Assembly (NCBI GenBank): GCA_964017185.1
Contig: OZ024878.1
Coordinates: forward strand, 13,091,351-13,155,350
Source: Rugalucina vietnamica
Taxonomy: Eukaryota > Mollusca > Bivalvia > Lucinida > Lucinidae
Direction: 5' to 3'
DNA length: 64,000 nucleotides
This document shows, piece after piece, positions 11,895-25,060 of this stretch. The position numbers and the translations under genes are program-made. Position 1 is the stretch's first letter. Every line of letters starts with the position of its first letter. The notes under the pieces were generated by a model, which did not search any database, had not been told where the DNA came from, and saw only the letters and a program-made list of their open reading frames with translations.

Positions 11895-12899
11895 TTGATA
11901 ACAGGCTCAGATTATTGAATTGTTTTTTATGAGTTGGGCCACATGTCATTTACCAGCATGGTATTTACAGCATCATGTTTCTCGAAAGCAAAGCTTGTTT
12001 TATAATGCCATAAAATTTTGAGGTATCTTCATCACCCATTTTATTGCAAGTTCCGAGTTTGGTATGGTACATTTAACACAGATGGTTACAGGAGGCAATC
12101 AATTATATTAAACCTACTATAATATATAATATATATTTTATTATATTAATGTATTTTTATTTAGCTTGCAACATAGACTTGACACTAAAACGCAATTGAC
12201 GGTGCTTTTAGCGTATTATAATGCAAAACCCTTCATGATATATTTATTGTAGGCAAGTACTTGAAAACTCATGAAATATGATTATGAAATATCCGGGTAG
12301 AAACCGGTTGTCAGCACATGCATGTAAATGATAGTATAAAACGGGAACCAGACAAGTAATTTATCCGCAGATTTCGCTAACTGGTGCCAAAAAATAATGC
12401 CACTTGACTCATTAAAGGGTGTGGCGGTGCAGGAATCTTTGATGTTATTGAGTACGGGTTCCGGGTGTGACAGTTCCCTGAATATAGCAACATACGATAA
12501 TGCTAAACATGTTGCATACATTGTTTTTACGCAATAACGTAAAAGCAAAGAGATTAAATTCGGAACAACCATACACATGCATACTAATGCACAGTGATAG
12601 CATTTAGATTATTATGGAATATTTTGCGTACATTGTATTTACGCCACGGTATAAAATGCGAAATTATGCATTAGAAACGTTTGCATTCGTATTCATATTT
12701 AGGACTGTACTTACATGTATATTGCATACATATTCAGTCCATATGCAAAAACCGTCGGAAAGAGCGTCAGACCTCTGATGAGACTCAGTCGCTGGGATTA
12801 TGATTAGAACTTGATTCATTTATATATCTTATAATTGATAATCGAAACAAATAAAAGCCCTATGCATATAATCCCAAACAAGGAGTCGAAACATTGCTT
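11895..12899. other. Stretch without recognised gene
   Basis: AT-rich, with short TA-rich runs near 12120-12150. I see no gene or named repeat. Confidence 0.35.
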
Positions 12900-13146
12900 C
12901 ATTGAGGAGTTCCGAAGTAACGAGTAAAACATGAATAACTTGATTACATGAAAATTATCCAAGATATAAATGATCGAAAAGCAATGTAAGGTCTGTATTT
13001 GAGTGAACCAAATAATAGGTGAGTTTGGGCTTAATATCCTATTATATAGTAAGATACGTTTTATAGTTGTGTGTGCGTCATACCTTGTTTCTTCATGCTA
13101 TCTATACATGTACTACACTAACGAAATGCGTGCAATTTCTTTTCAG
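12900..13146 (+). other. Possible upstream exon end and short intron of the BEN gene
   Basis: A good donor (AATAG then GTGAGT) at about 13019 and the acceptor at 13146 would give a 128-bp intron. The sequence before 13018 has no long frame and would be 5' untranslated. Inference from splice motifs only. Confidence 0.3.
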
Positions 13147-14451
13147 AAAAAGGCTGAGTGTCGGATCTTGAGTAGGGGAACAGTGATTGACACGGCTGCT
13201 AATTCAACAGTGCCTCCATCATCGGTACAAGCTTCCAGCACACAAAATCAACCATCAACAACAACGCATACCGCCAAAGTCATCAACGTACAAACGTGAA
13301 GTGAAACAACCACAACAGCGCCTCGCATGTCAGCCAGCAACGTTAACAAATTTCCAAAGGAGCACACTGCAACCAAATCAACAGCGCCTCGTGCAGAAGA
13401 TGGCTGCCAAAGACTAGAAACGGGTCTCATCGCATGTAGTATAACACTCAGTACAACAGGAATTCGGGGAAACAGTATTTTTTCACAAACTACAAACCAC
13501 CTGGTAACAACAAAACCCATATGAAGAAATAATGATTACAGTGCATCTAAAAATACAGCACAACGCCCTCTGGTCACAACAGTCCCTGCCCTGCCTGGTT
13601 CAGTATGCAGCATCTTAAATGCAGGACAAACAGGACGCAATTCCGGTACAGTTCGTGAAGGATCAAATGGTTACACTGGGACCAAACCAACACAACCTCG
13701 CCCGATCGACAGCGAATTAAGCACCATCACAGTGACTGACAACTCCCAGGACAACAACTCAGCAATGACATCTTCCGAGTCAAATGCCAACGCAATCGAG
13801 GTGTCGCGTAATACAATGTTATCACCAACTGCGGACTCGGTCCCGAACGCCAATAGCACGCGCACAAATTTGGAAAAGGAAGAAGTGTCTGAGTTTACTC
13901 TTTTAATGCGCAAAATCGATCAGATAAGTGATAAGCTTAGTGAACGGATAGACACAACAACATCTGTGCTGAATAAAAAAGTTGAGGTCTTAAACCAACG
14001 TTCGTTAACCCTAGAGTCATCGTTAAAGGAAATAAGGCGAATAGTCGATCGACAACAGGCATCTGTTCATCAACCACAACAGTCGACAGTTACGCAGCAA
14101 GAACGAGAAGCTCATGATGAGGAAAATATACACGTCCCACCTGATATAAATGATGGTATTCTAACGTCGTATAGTATTCCAATGGAAACGCTACGTCAGC
14201 TTGTCACAAGTACGTCAAGCAGAGGCAATTTTGCTTGCCGTATAGTCGAGCGTTTGTTCCCAGAATTATTTGGACCAGACAACCTGCGCTATGGTTATAG
14301 CTACAATGGAAGCTTTAGCTATAGAAAGAAGGCGCTGGACCCTACAAGACTTAAAACTGTTAAGAAATATCTATTATATTTTTATCCTGAGCTGAAGGAC
14401 GCTATGTTGTACCAGAAAACTGTTATTGATTCCATTAAACGTTTCTCTTGA
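13147..14451 (+). CDS. BEN-domain protein, last exon, interrupted by two in-frame TGA codons
   Basis: An acceptor TTTCTTTTCAG ends at 13146. One frame then runs to the stop at 14449-14451, about 434 codons, broken only by TGA at 13297-13299 and 13522-13524. The first ~200 residues are Thr/Ser/Pro/Gln-rich; a Leu-rich, charged stretch (about 13890-14060) looks like a coiled coil; the last ~75 residues (about 14224-14451) form a BEN domain, with NFACRIVERLFPELFG, YRKKALDPTRLKTVKKYL and DAMLYQKTV. BEN domains bind DNA and act in transcription repression, insulators and some mobile or viral proteins. The intact segment after the second TGA (from 13525) keeps the whole domain. Either it is a decaying gene or copy, or the stops fall in unspliced sequence. 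Confidence 0.72.
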
Positions 14452-14762
14452 CAACCAGGACAGCTCTTCGGCTGACGATGATCCAATTTACACGGACATG
14501 TTTACAATGTCTTCAAATGTTCTGCTTGAAATGCCATATCACAACAATTTCTGAAAGTTGATATTATGAACAAATAATTGTGTAAATATTGGCCGGACCT
14601 GCGTCTGCTTTTGCTCATGAACAAACGGGGCTTTTCGTGTTATATTGGTTCACTAGCATTCGTCATACACATGTATACACAATTGTGTGTTAAAACCGAA
14701 ATAAGGTAAATTAAACAATTAGTTGCTGAAAATGTTTTACTCTTGTTGTTCTACTACCCTCG

Positions 14763-14774
14763 AATAAAATAAAT
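14763..14774 (+). terminator. Candidate polyadenylation signals of the BEN gene
   Basis: AATAAA at 14763 with a second overlapping copy (AATAAAATAAA), about 310 nt after the stop codon, in AT-rich sequence. Confidence 0.45.
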
Positions 14775-14887
14775 TTTCCGGTAATAATTTTCTTCCGACC
14801 ATCGACTCAAGAAATAAATTAGGCAAATTTGTAAGCTATGATTCTGTCCACAAGAAAGCATGTATGACTTAGGAGAGTTTGCAATTA

Positions 14888-15158
14888 CATCAGGAAAACA
14901 TGCCCGTGAAATGTGTACCCCCTCAAATCCCACTTCTAGCAAAACTGGGGTATGCAGGGGTAAATATATTTTCCTTATTTTTGCTCCAAAACATAGATTG
15001 TGGGTACTTGTTTGAATCGCCTCGGCGAGGCGGTTCTAACGAGTACCCACAATCTATGTTATGAGCAAAAATAAGAAAAATAGTAAAACATCTCTTCTGA
15101 AAATTTGCATTTTTACAACTTTAAAAAACTGTATATCGCATGGGCATGTTTTCGTAAT
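14888..15158. mobile_element. R2 palindromic element, full copy
   Basis: Ends ATCAGGAAAACATGCCCGTG and ..GGGCATGTTTTCGTAATG; centre CGCCTCGGCGAGGCGGTTCT flanked by inverted GTACCCACAATCTATGTT arms. Confidence 0.8.
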
Positions 15159-17620
15159 GTATTACAAGTTTTTTGGACCACGACATATTGTTCAAATAAG
15201 CCACAAGAATCACCCTCATGCTAGGTCTGTACGATCCAATTATGTAAACATGTCGTGGCAAAGGTCACTTTGGTTCCGTGTTCCGTTAACTTAACAGGTA
15301 AACGGGACACGGTCACGGGGAGGTGACAATCAACAATGCAAGGATTATAGTATACATATGCGCTGTCCCGTCCGTTTTCGTCTGAAAAGGTTTCAACGAA
15401 GGTTTGGTTACTGGAGCTTTATTGGTAAGGAAGAAATAATTGCCAAGTTGGCAATAACGTCGGTATACAGTTTACTATTTCAAAATCAATCTTCTTCGTT
15501 AAAATGTAAAGTCGATTGATATTGAAAAACACCACGGTGTATATAGCCTTGGCGACTCAAAATGTTACAAATTGTTGTAAGACCATTTGGCATAAATTAC
15601 TAATTTACGTGAGGGTCCAGTTTGGTCTCTTAAGGCCTCGTCACACATAAGCGAAAGTCCTTCGACGTAGACACGCAAAACGAATTCGTGTTCGTTTGTT
15701 TTTTTTGCTTTACGTCACTTTGAACAGCTAACGCCCAGACATGACCATAGCTTTTGACTAGGGCGTAAAGCGATACAACAATGAACCCAAAAAATAGTTT
15801 CGACAATTACAACGCAAGTCCGCGTCGAGAGATTTATGTGTGCACCATAGGCGTATATTGTCCTGGTCACACTGCGCTTTAGATTGATGCACGATTGTCT
15901 TTATATTGATTTGGGACTCATTTCTATGACCCTGATATACAAATTAAAAAAGCAGAAACACGTTGGAAAACATTTAAAAAATTGCATAGGCAGTCTTATC
16001 AATAACCTTATTATAAGACAATCGTTGGACTGCTTACGATTCAGTGGGGCCGGTACTTTTTTCGTAGTCATTAGCTTGGACGTGCTTGTCATAAACTTAT
16101 TAGCACAAATTAGCTCTCACTGATCGGTTAATTGATAGAAGCACACACAAAACTACTTTCCTACCTTCGTTGACTGATAACATGAGAAGATGCTTCTTCA
16201 ACAGCCAGTAAACATAAATTTTACAAATGTCTGGATAGTTTAATGCATGATGTCACTATTGTTAAGGGGCTGGTCAGACTGTACATAGTCATGTACAATG
16301 TAAGCTGATATGCGACTTAGCTGATCGCATGTTTCCGTCACCATGTACAAAACAATGTGTATGCCGTTAGGGACAATCTGAGCGACAGTGCTTGCTTAGA
16401 ACATGTCTAACAAATTGTATTTAAAAAGTTAAACAGAAGCAGTTACATGTATCACGAAACAAGTCCAACCCGAAAGCCCAGGTAGGAAACCACCAAAAGA
16501 AAATTTAAACTGCTATAAAGAAATCACACGGTTAGCCGAGCGAGCAGGTGTTAGGTAGCTTTTGGTCGATTTCTAGAAAAAGGAACAGTTTGGTTATCAA
16601 AATGCATTTGCCGAGGTCACCATATAATATATTCAGACTCCACTTGTAAATGTGAAATGTTGATTGCTTTTTTGTAAGTAGGAGAATGTTTTGTATGCAT
16701 AAATGAGCCTCATCATGAAGAATCCAACAATCTGTGGAAAGCAAAGGCGCTGATCAGCGTCTTTGTTTTCGCCACACGGATCAAGGTGTAAAGTCGTTAT
16801 TTTACGTAGACAACTAATAAAAAAAAGCACATGACTTGATTTAAAAAGTTGTAATAATTATAATGTTTTACTTTGTAATCATGTAAAATGTGCAATAAAA
16901 TATTTCGAATTTTCATACAGATATATCAATTATCGAAAGACAATCGCAAATTAACCAAACCAAAATTTGAATAAATGACCACAGTAGCACAGAGGGAGGT
17001 ATTTTTATTACTCGTAATTTGCACAATCTGTTACCAAGTCACCTTTGCAGTGTGGAACGTGTATTCGCTACATGTACGTGTAATGACGCATGCGTGAGTG
17101 TCGTAACGCAGCCTACGTGAGTGCTATCACATGGTAATGTATTTGACAGCTGGCCATTACTTTACACTGTTTGATTGCATGTTATCACCAAATTAAATGT
17201 GTTACATGCAATTTATTGAAACGCATAAACTTCATAATGGACGGCAGAATGGAATAATAATAATAATAATAAAAATAATAATAATAAAACGAGCAAAAGA
17301 AGTTAACTTTTGATAGATCATTATTTATTGCACAAGAACATACATGTACAAACTGCGTCCGCACATGCCCTCGGGTGGATTATCAAAAAGACGATACAGT
17401 TTGCGCTAATTTTGCATTAAGAATATACAATTTATAATATTCGTCATAGAAATAAAGATAACATACATGTATCATATACTGAGAAGTTAGTGTCGTGAAT
17501 GTTGAATTAACGGTAAGCCGTCTGTATATCTGATAAATGTACTACATCACTGCATACATCAAGGAAAAAGACAACACATCAAAATTTTGCATGAAATCTC
17601 TGAGTACGTGTAAAATATTG
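15159..17620. other. Gene-poor stretch with repeat fragments
   Basis: At 15735-15790 a small repeat tail (GGGCGTAAAGC after GACATGACC). At 15935-16080 a dispersed repeat also present at 33180-33320. At 16702-16790 a fragment of R4 (AAAGGCGCTGATCAGCG). At 17252-17287 an AAT microsatellite. No gene supported. Confidence 0.45.
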
Positions 17621-17624
17621 TACT

Positions 17625-17815
17625 TCCGACCAGGTCGGACACAAACAGGCCTGTGCAGTCACAGACGAAAAGCTAGAAGCTTGATATGTCGGATTTAAGA
17701 AGAGGGAGTGTATCCGTGAAGCAAATACACTCACGCTGAACAGCTGTGCAATTACTGCACAGCTTATCTTTGTTTACGCATAGACAAAACCCCGGTTTTC
17801 TCATGACACGTCTCA
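17625..17815 (+). mobile_element. R4 miniature element
   Basis: CCAGGTCGGACACAAACAGG, CTAGAAGCTTGA, the CACAGCT hairpin words, and GGTTTTCTCATG at its right end, in family order. Confidence 0.6.
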
Positions 17816-17914
17816 TATACTTATGTATAATCAAAATGACATAGAAAATTTGAATAAACAGAGGAATTTTGAAAAATAAAAATAAAGCTCATGCATGTTA
17901 ACTATGCGAATAAG

Positions 17915-17999
17915 TTTATTATTATTATAATTATTATTATTATCATCATCATCATCATCATCATCATCATGATCATCATCATCATTATTATTATTATTA

Positions 18000-18031
<32 letters not shown>
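17915..18031 (+). repeat. Compound TTA/TCA trinucleotide microsatellite
   Basis: Long run of TTA and TCA triplets. Open frames across it on both strands (poly-Ile, poly-Asn/Asp) are artefacts of the repeat. Confidence 0.95.
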
Positions 18032-18119
18032 TGCATTCGGACAAGAAAAAAAATAGAATTGAAGTTGGACTAATCTCAACAATTTCATCGCAGAACACTT
18101 TCATAATACATTTCTAAGA

Positions 18120-18370
18120 CAGTAATCGGAACTGTTTTGCCACGCTCGCCACGCAACACCACCGTGGATAACCCTACCTGTGCAAAAGGTAATAAAATCC
18201 ACGGTGTCGGTCGCGAAAGCAATAAAACAAAAAGTCGATAACGTGGCCACGCCATTGCCACGCGAGTGTACACGCTAGCTTACCTGTGTCACGTCGTGGC
18301 CGCCTCGCTAGTCACGGCGACGGCCACCATGACCAAGCGTGACCATGCTTTTTCAGCACGGTGACGAGCG
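18120..18370. other. GC- and CpG-rich patch with short inverted words
   Basis: Stands out from AT-rich surroundings by repeated GCCACG/CGTGGC and ATCCACGGTG/CACCGTGGAT words that can pair. No reading frame. Probably a decayed miniature element. Confidence 0.4.
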
Positions 18371-19097
18371 TGAAAACTTCGAAATCCACGAAAGCTGTAC
18401 TGTAACAGTGTTTACAGTTTTCTATATAATTTTATGAGATCCTTCATTAACGTAATGTACATGGTTGTTTCCGTGCATAATCGATGTTTCTTTGCTCTCG
18501 GTATGTAACAGTGTGACATCAGATGTCATAAAATTTGACATGCAAAAAGCTACTAAAGATAAAAGATTGGTGTGAGTGAACTCATTCACAGATATTTATT
18601 GGATAATGCAATGTTTAGAAAATTGCCAAGAGAACAAAAACTGATTATTTGTTTTGAAGGTACTGGTAATACATGTTTAACCATGTTTTTAATAAGGATT
18701 TCCGGAGTCGGGAACTTTGCGTAACCGGAAACTCGACTGTACATTGTATTTTAACAATATTTGAAGATCATTTCACCCAAAATCAACTAATTGTATACTC
18801 TTCAATATTAAACATTAAACACACTCAATGAACATGCATTTTTGTACTTCAGGTTTTTATCATTCACCAAATATCACATTTGTAGCGCGTTGCATTGGCG
18901 CAAAGCCATCATATGCTGCTACAGTCTCCTCACATGGCTGATGTATTATTCAATCAAAATGACAACCAATTAGTGCATGGGGCCTAAAGAAATAGATGGG
19001 CTGTTTGTGCTTCCAGGCAAAGCTTACACGCTTCTGACTGACCAGCTGATTACTGGTATACCGCTCTGGTTTGAGCCAGCCCAGGAAAAGTGGTTCT

Positions 19098-19383
19098 GAT
19101 CGTTCCAAGTCGATACTTCTGTAGTGGTTCTTTTTGTTTTATGTCTTGGTGTTTAAAATTTTTTGTGCTGTTGGCGCCTTATGTATGTTTTCATATTTTT
19201 AGTTAAGTTAAGGTAACTGAGTGGCCACCTATTGGGAAAATAGCTGCTCATTCGGCTTACGATATGTTTCATGGTATAAGTACCTGATTGTTAGTTTGGT
19301 TTTTTCCCACCTCGGTTTTTGGAGTGGGAATCTTTTTCTGATTGCGCCTTTTCCTGATCTTTGCCTACTTGTACCTTTTTTTC
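19098..19383 (+). mobile_element. R3 retroposon, 5'-truncated copy
   Basis: From TGATCGTTCCAAGTCGATAC to CCTACTTGTACC, followed by a T run. Includes the family words GGTAACTGAGTGGC and TTTCCTGAT. Small-repeat tail TTGGGACGTTAAGC at about 19528. Confidence 0.65.
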
Positions 19384-19598
19384 AAATCAAACCATCCATA
19401 CATATAAGCCTTTGTGGCTTAGTTGGATGGTTATATTTGAAGCACTTGTTGGATGTCATGACATCCTCACTTTGGGTAAAAGTCCCATAAAATGGAGGCA
19501 ATGTCCCGACATGACCTTTGCTTTTGATTGGGACGTTAAGCATGAAGTCAAATAAAAACTTCCTTTGCGATGTTTGCCTTCTGTGTTTGTTGATGCAT

Positions 19599-20747
19599 AT
19601 ATACTTAAGGAATAAAGAAACGCAACAAATACTTTGGGTTACTAAAAACATGCTTTGTAATGCAAGTCTGTGGTATAACTGAGCTTCTTATATGAAAACA
19701 ATATCTAAACGTCAAATTGCAGCAGGTTTAGCCACTGTGTCGGTTACGTATGCGTAATGGCGTGCGCGTAACCACTCCGACCTATAGTGGCACACCCTGT
19801 AACCATGATCAATAAATGTCAAATTTGAAACCAAAACCAAAATTTTGTTTCCAAAACCCCTAAAAATGATTAAAGATGTTACCATTGATCAGTTGGTAAC
19901 ATTTGGGTATGTTATAGGACGTTTAACGTCACCAACGTCAATCGAAAAAATGAGTAAAAAAAAAAAAACAGAAAAAAATCCTTCGACATGCGTTATATTC
20001 CATAAAATGATTATTTACGTAAACGTTATGAACTTTCTACTTCAGACGTCCATAAAACGTCCATAATAACGTCAGAATCCAACATCCTGCATTTTAAAGA
20101 CCCTCATCATGTTTTTCAACTTTTCTGATTTAAAAAATGATCAATTACCAAACGTTTGATTACAGTGCGTAAATCGAGTGTTTACTCAAAGCATATAATC
20201 CGTTTCGCTTCTTTACATAACGTGATATTTTGTCTAACGAACGTCAAAACAAACGCTCCGATGACCCATTTCTATGGTACCTGTGACGTCACTGTTGATT
20301 AAAAAGCACGTCGTGTCGTATGTTGGTTCAACATATACCGCTTAGGTACAAATAGCCAAAATCGAATAATTTAAATGACGTTAATTAATCATTTTTCGTT
20401 ATTGAAAACTTCAGCATTCCGTTAACAAGATTTAATGCAACATGGGACGGCACCTAAGTATACAATGATCCTTGTCTTTATTGCACATTATCAAGTCGAC
20501 GTCACGTAACCCACATGCAAAGAATTTGTCATCATCCCCTTCGCCCCGACGTTTACGTGACAATTTGCTTTTTTCATAGTTTTTGACGTTTTGTCGTTAA
20601 TTTTGTCAATAAAATGACGTTTTCTCATCTCATCATGTGCAAAAAGCAGTCAGTATTTCATTTCATAAAAGGATTTTATCAAAACGTCAAATACATACGT
20701 CAAAGTTGAAATTTAGTGTGTTGCGTATTTTAATTCCTTAAGTATAT
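19599..20747. mobile_element. ACGT-dense transposon with ~25-bp inverted ends
   Basis: Left end ACTTAAGGAATAAAGAAACG and the reversed right end ACTTAAGGAATTAAAATACG continue together into CAACA; 3 mismatches in 25, with TA next to both. No transposase. The inside holds about 23 ACGT tetramers by hand count (many as AACGTC or GACGT), roughly ten times what base composition predicts. Confidence 0.65.
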
Positions 20748-20749
20748 AT

Positions 20750-22825
20750 GGTAATGTCTGTGTCGTGGTATCCTAGGGTGTGTTTCAAACATTTTGTGAC
20801 CACAAATAAATTCAAACATGTGCTTGGACATGCTTTAAGGTCAAAATGCGTTGCAATGTGACATCTGGATATTGTGTGTCGTCTCAAGGAATAGATAAAC
20901 ATAATACGGTATGTTGAGTGCAAATTTCAATTTAAAAACGCTACACACTTTGGCTCTAATTAGATGAAATCCGGGTGTATTTCCCAAAAGCGAAGACAAA
21001 GATGTCCCATACAACATCCTTAATACATGTATGTCACTCTAACCTATGTTACTCTAACCGAAATGTACATGTGTATGGTATGGACACATTATTAACATAT
21101 TTAAGTGTATAAATATTTGGGATGATTATTATGTCGATTTCATTAAGCACTCTTAATCATTGAATCACTGGCCGCTGTGAGTTCAAGCCACTCTCAGGGT
21201 AACAAGTGGAGCAAGCCAAGTTCTGCTTGAAAGTGTGTCAGGTATATATTCTGGGATTCCCCCGTGTTTGCCCAACAAACGTTTGATGGAGTCGTCTCGG
21301 TATATCTGAAACAACCTTGAAAAAGTGACAGCGACATCAGACAATAATAATAATAATGATAATTGAGCGACCGCATTAGAAAACCAACAATTAGCTTAGC
21401 TCGTCTGGAACATTTTGCCAAAATCTGTTATAATCTCATAATTTAAAGTGTCAAAAAGGGAGATCTAGATGAAGTATTATCAGCTCTTGAAAGAAAACCA
21501 TTCCGCTTGTTCAAGTAAAAACGTGTGCATCGATCGATTTCAAACGCAGACAAAGGTACTGACTAAAATACCATCCCCTCTCCCTATTTCTCCCAATCGA
21601 AAGTTGGCAAGTATCAGCCGTTTTATAAGCTGTAAAAATGACAAATTTTCAGGTGATTTTTTTTCATGTGCATTATTGAAAGGTTCTAATGAGTACCCAC
21701 AGTCGATAATGTGAATCAAATAAATAATGCAGACAAGATGGGATGTATGGGGTTTAGATAACACAGACGGTAGTTTGCTTGTTGATCATTTCCTTTCCTA
21801 GTATACATCCCCCTAATACGTACGTGTGATTACTTACCGTGTCACAACACTCAGAATAAACGTCTTGCGCTTACCTTTCTTTAGTTCGTAGGCAAATTGA
21901 AGTGATTCAAACAATTATACTCTCAGATAAGCATTATTGAGGGAAAAAAGAGGAAAAACAGCTCTTCAAATGCTTAATCACCTCCGAATCTCCAAAGCCG
22001 TCCCTCCGAGTTCACAATATTACGTTTAAAAATTACTCCGAGAATTCCCGTATCAAAAGTTGTGACACAATCTTAATGTTTTTAAAGGCCTAAGTTAGCC
22101 GCCGGGTGGCAAAATATCAATACCTTTATTTAGACAGGTAATACAGGTAGAATTAGGCTACTGTGCAGCTACTGTCATATTTATTGTCTTATTGATAATC
22201 CTCTAGACACTTACCTATTAAGTGCAATAAATTAATCGCAGGTATGGGCATTTATGGTTATCAAATTTATAAGTGGGCATATATCAGTTATTCCACAGGT
22301 AGCAGCCATAGCCAATCAAACTAACTATTGGATTTTTAGGAGCTGCTGGGGATCTTAACCCTTTGGTGTCTAGACAAATACTGAGATAAGCTATCTAATT
22401 TTGCCTTTTATAGTCCACCTAGGCCTTTAAGCCTGTGGAGCTTATCATTTAGTAATCATGTGCAAGGCAGCTTAAAATCTCGAGGAGAAAGCCTTAATTT
22501 TGAAATGTAGCTGCCAGTTTGTTGACAAATGTTATTGGTCGTCCACTATTTACCTGATACTACAAATTTTCTTGCTGCGTGAGCATAATTCTGAGTTCGA
22601 AATACTTTTGCATGTTAATGTGAAGACAAAAACGGCCACACTGTTCATAAATTGTTTGCTTATTATAATACCTTTCAGCACAAAACACCAATAAGTTCTG
22701 ATGTTACCGTTATATGATATTATGAATGATATTATACTGACCCTAGTCCGAGGCGACTTCCATTGTTTACCTCCGAGTTCCCCGAACCTCCGAGTTCCAT
22801 GTAACAGGTAATCCTGGGTGAGTAA
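20750..22825. other. Gene-poor stretch
   Basis: R4 end fragment at about 21364-21412 (AGAAAACCAACAATTAG) and an R2 centre fragment at about 21680-21715 (GGTTCTAATGAGTACCCACA). Nothing else recognised. Confidence 0.4.
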
Positions 22826-24008
22826 CGTTTATTGTGTCTCAATTCAGTTTGCATATTTTGAGGTATTTTTTTTTATCAAATTTTAATTTCCTCATATGTT
22901 ATACTTTAAGACATGATTTTAAGTATTGTATTTTGTATGCCTATAGCGTCGGTGACTAATGTTTGATCCTTGCTTAATAAACATGATAAAGACAAACCAC
23001 CTATATCGGGGGTGGGGGTGCTTAAAATCAAATGTACATGTATTAAGATATGTTTTAATTAGCAAAAAGTATATTATTAGACAGGGATAATTTTCTCTAC
23101 TGGTTTCATTATCATCAGATTTTTATTGTTGAGTCTGTCTATAAAAGTAATTCCTGATAACCTCTTTATAAACATAGAGTGTCTAAAGCCCCCGGTATTT
23201 TATAGTACCGATAGTTCCAAGGCGATACATCTGATGTGGTTCTAATTGTTGTATGTTTTGGGGTTGAATGCTTGCACCCTATGTCCGTTTCCATATATTT
23301 TGTTTAGTTAGGGTAACTGAGTGACCTCTTATTGGGAAAAAGCAGCTTAATTGGCTCAAGATATGTTTTCCTTGTATAAGTATCTCGGCATGAATGTCAA
23401 TTTAGTTTTTCCCCACCTCGGTTTTTGCATCATGGAAACATCTATCCTTGGTGGTGATTGGCAAGCCATAAAACTTTCCAATGGATAATTATTTTTATGC
23501 ACCCATGTGTGAAGATAGCATTTTATTACATTGTTCTGTTTTATATTGTATATGTATGCTAATCTGTGATACCGAAATAAATCAATCAATAAATCTCCGT
23601 GTGGAACTTAACCCTTCAAAACTATACTTATATAGTAAAATTGAGGTTTGACGGGGTCAAGAGAAAAAACAATAATTGATGTAATTATGTAATTTAAAAG
23701 TCAAAAAAGCTAAATTCTAACAAAAATCAATATAATAAACCAATATTTTATAATGGGCAAGGTAAATATCTGTAAAATTAAAAAGTAGTCCATAAATAGA
23801 TATTTGATATGTAATTGAAAGAAATTCCCAAGTTTTTATGAAGAAGTTTCCGTAATGGAGTGGGATTTTTTTCTGATCGCGCCATTTCCTGATCATTGCT
23901 TATTTTTACCCCTTCTCAATTTGACAATCAGAGCATTTCAGTTATTCATTTTCTTCTAAATATTCAGATCCAAGAAATATATTTCAAACCTAATACAGCT
24001 CCTTTCAC

Positions 24009-24337
24009 TCGAGTTTGCCGTTTGGGCATTTAGATCAATCAAATTTGTTCACTCGAGTTTGCCGTTTGTTTGTAAATCAGGTAACTTTTTATTCTATTTT
24101 AGAAATGAAACAGTGTCCCAGGTGCCAGGTGTTCTTATAATCTATTCAGCATTTATCTTTAGGTAATGATGTCACCTCTTCTGATAAAACATTGTAATTG
24201 CTTGGTTAGCAGATCAATCAAATTAGCAGATAAATCAATCCAGATGTCTTTGAGGACAACATGAAAAGAAATTCAGATCTTCGGAACACATGGTCTTCTT
24301 GTGTGATGCAAATGCTCAAACGGCAAACTCGAGTGAA
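24009..24337. mobile_element. Miniature element with CACTCGAG inverted ends, in S1 copy A
   Basis: The ends share CACTCGAGTTTGCCGTTTG in inverted orientation; the left end word is repeated directly about 45 bp inward. The matching places in S1 copies B (about 29822) and C (about 40697) are uninterrupted, giving empty sites. Confidence 0.7.
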
Positions 24338-24889
24338 TTGGGCTGTAAGCTCGACAGCATCATTATAGAGATGCATCAACAAGTAAACCTGTCTTGTCTT
24401 CGGCGTTTTCATGTCTAACTGTTTTCAAAATGCGCCCTTAAGGTTTGAAACTTTGGCTTCCAATGTAAAAGTATAAGGATTGAAGAAATGTATGTATGGT
24501 GCAAAACGGCCGTTGATAGGCTATGTGCGGTCACCAGAAATACATTTTAAACTATCAGTAATTGTCAGTTTTTATGACTCAGCTCAACTATAACCTTGAT
24601 TTCGTTTTACAGAGCTTAAATGCTTCTAAATATATATTCTCTTGTTCTCATACTTGCTTAATAAAACATGCAGGCAAAAATCAAATGCTACCTGTTGATC
24701 AAAATGTTACAAAAAATTCAGTTATTAAGTGGAACTCAAGAGTGATTCATTTGCACCTTGGAAACTTAAAAGTCTAGCCTTAACCGACAAACCTGACATG
24801 CTCAGATGCTTTGTTGATTTTTTTATTGACATTGTTGCTTAACGCCATATATATGTACATGTACTATCATTATATCATTCACCTCTGAA

Positions 24890-25060
24890 CCTTCTGGTCA
24901 TGTCAGGACGGAGCCACCGCATCCTGTCTATACACAGTGCTATTGATTGGAGAGTAAACGCGTCTTGCTCAAGGACACAATACGGCACCCAGACAAGATT
25001 TGAATCTAGGACCTCTCGATTCATGAGTCCGACTTTCTTCCACTAGGTCACCGTGCTTGA
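24890..25060 (-). mobile_element. tRNA-derived SINE, in S1 copy A
   Basis: Reversed, it reads GCACGGTGACCTAGTGGAAG (tRNA-like head), a B-box-like GGTCCTAGATTCAAATC, and TGTCCTTGAGCAAGACG, a word I know from tRNA-derived SINEs of aquatic animals. The second copy is at 30360-30530. Confidence 0.6.

Noticed and set aside
17831-18088. Asn/Asp-rich or Ile-rich proteins
   Set aside because: Translations of the trinucleotide microsatellite; no coding support.
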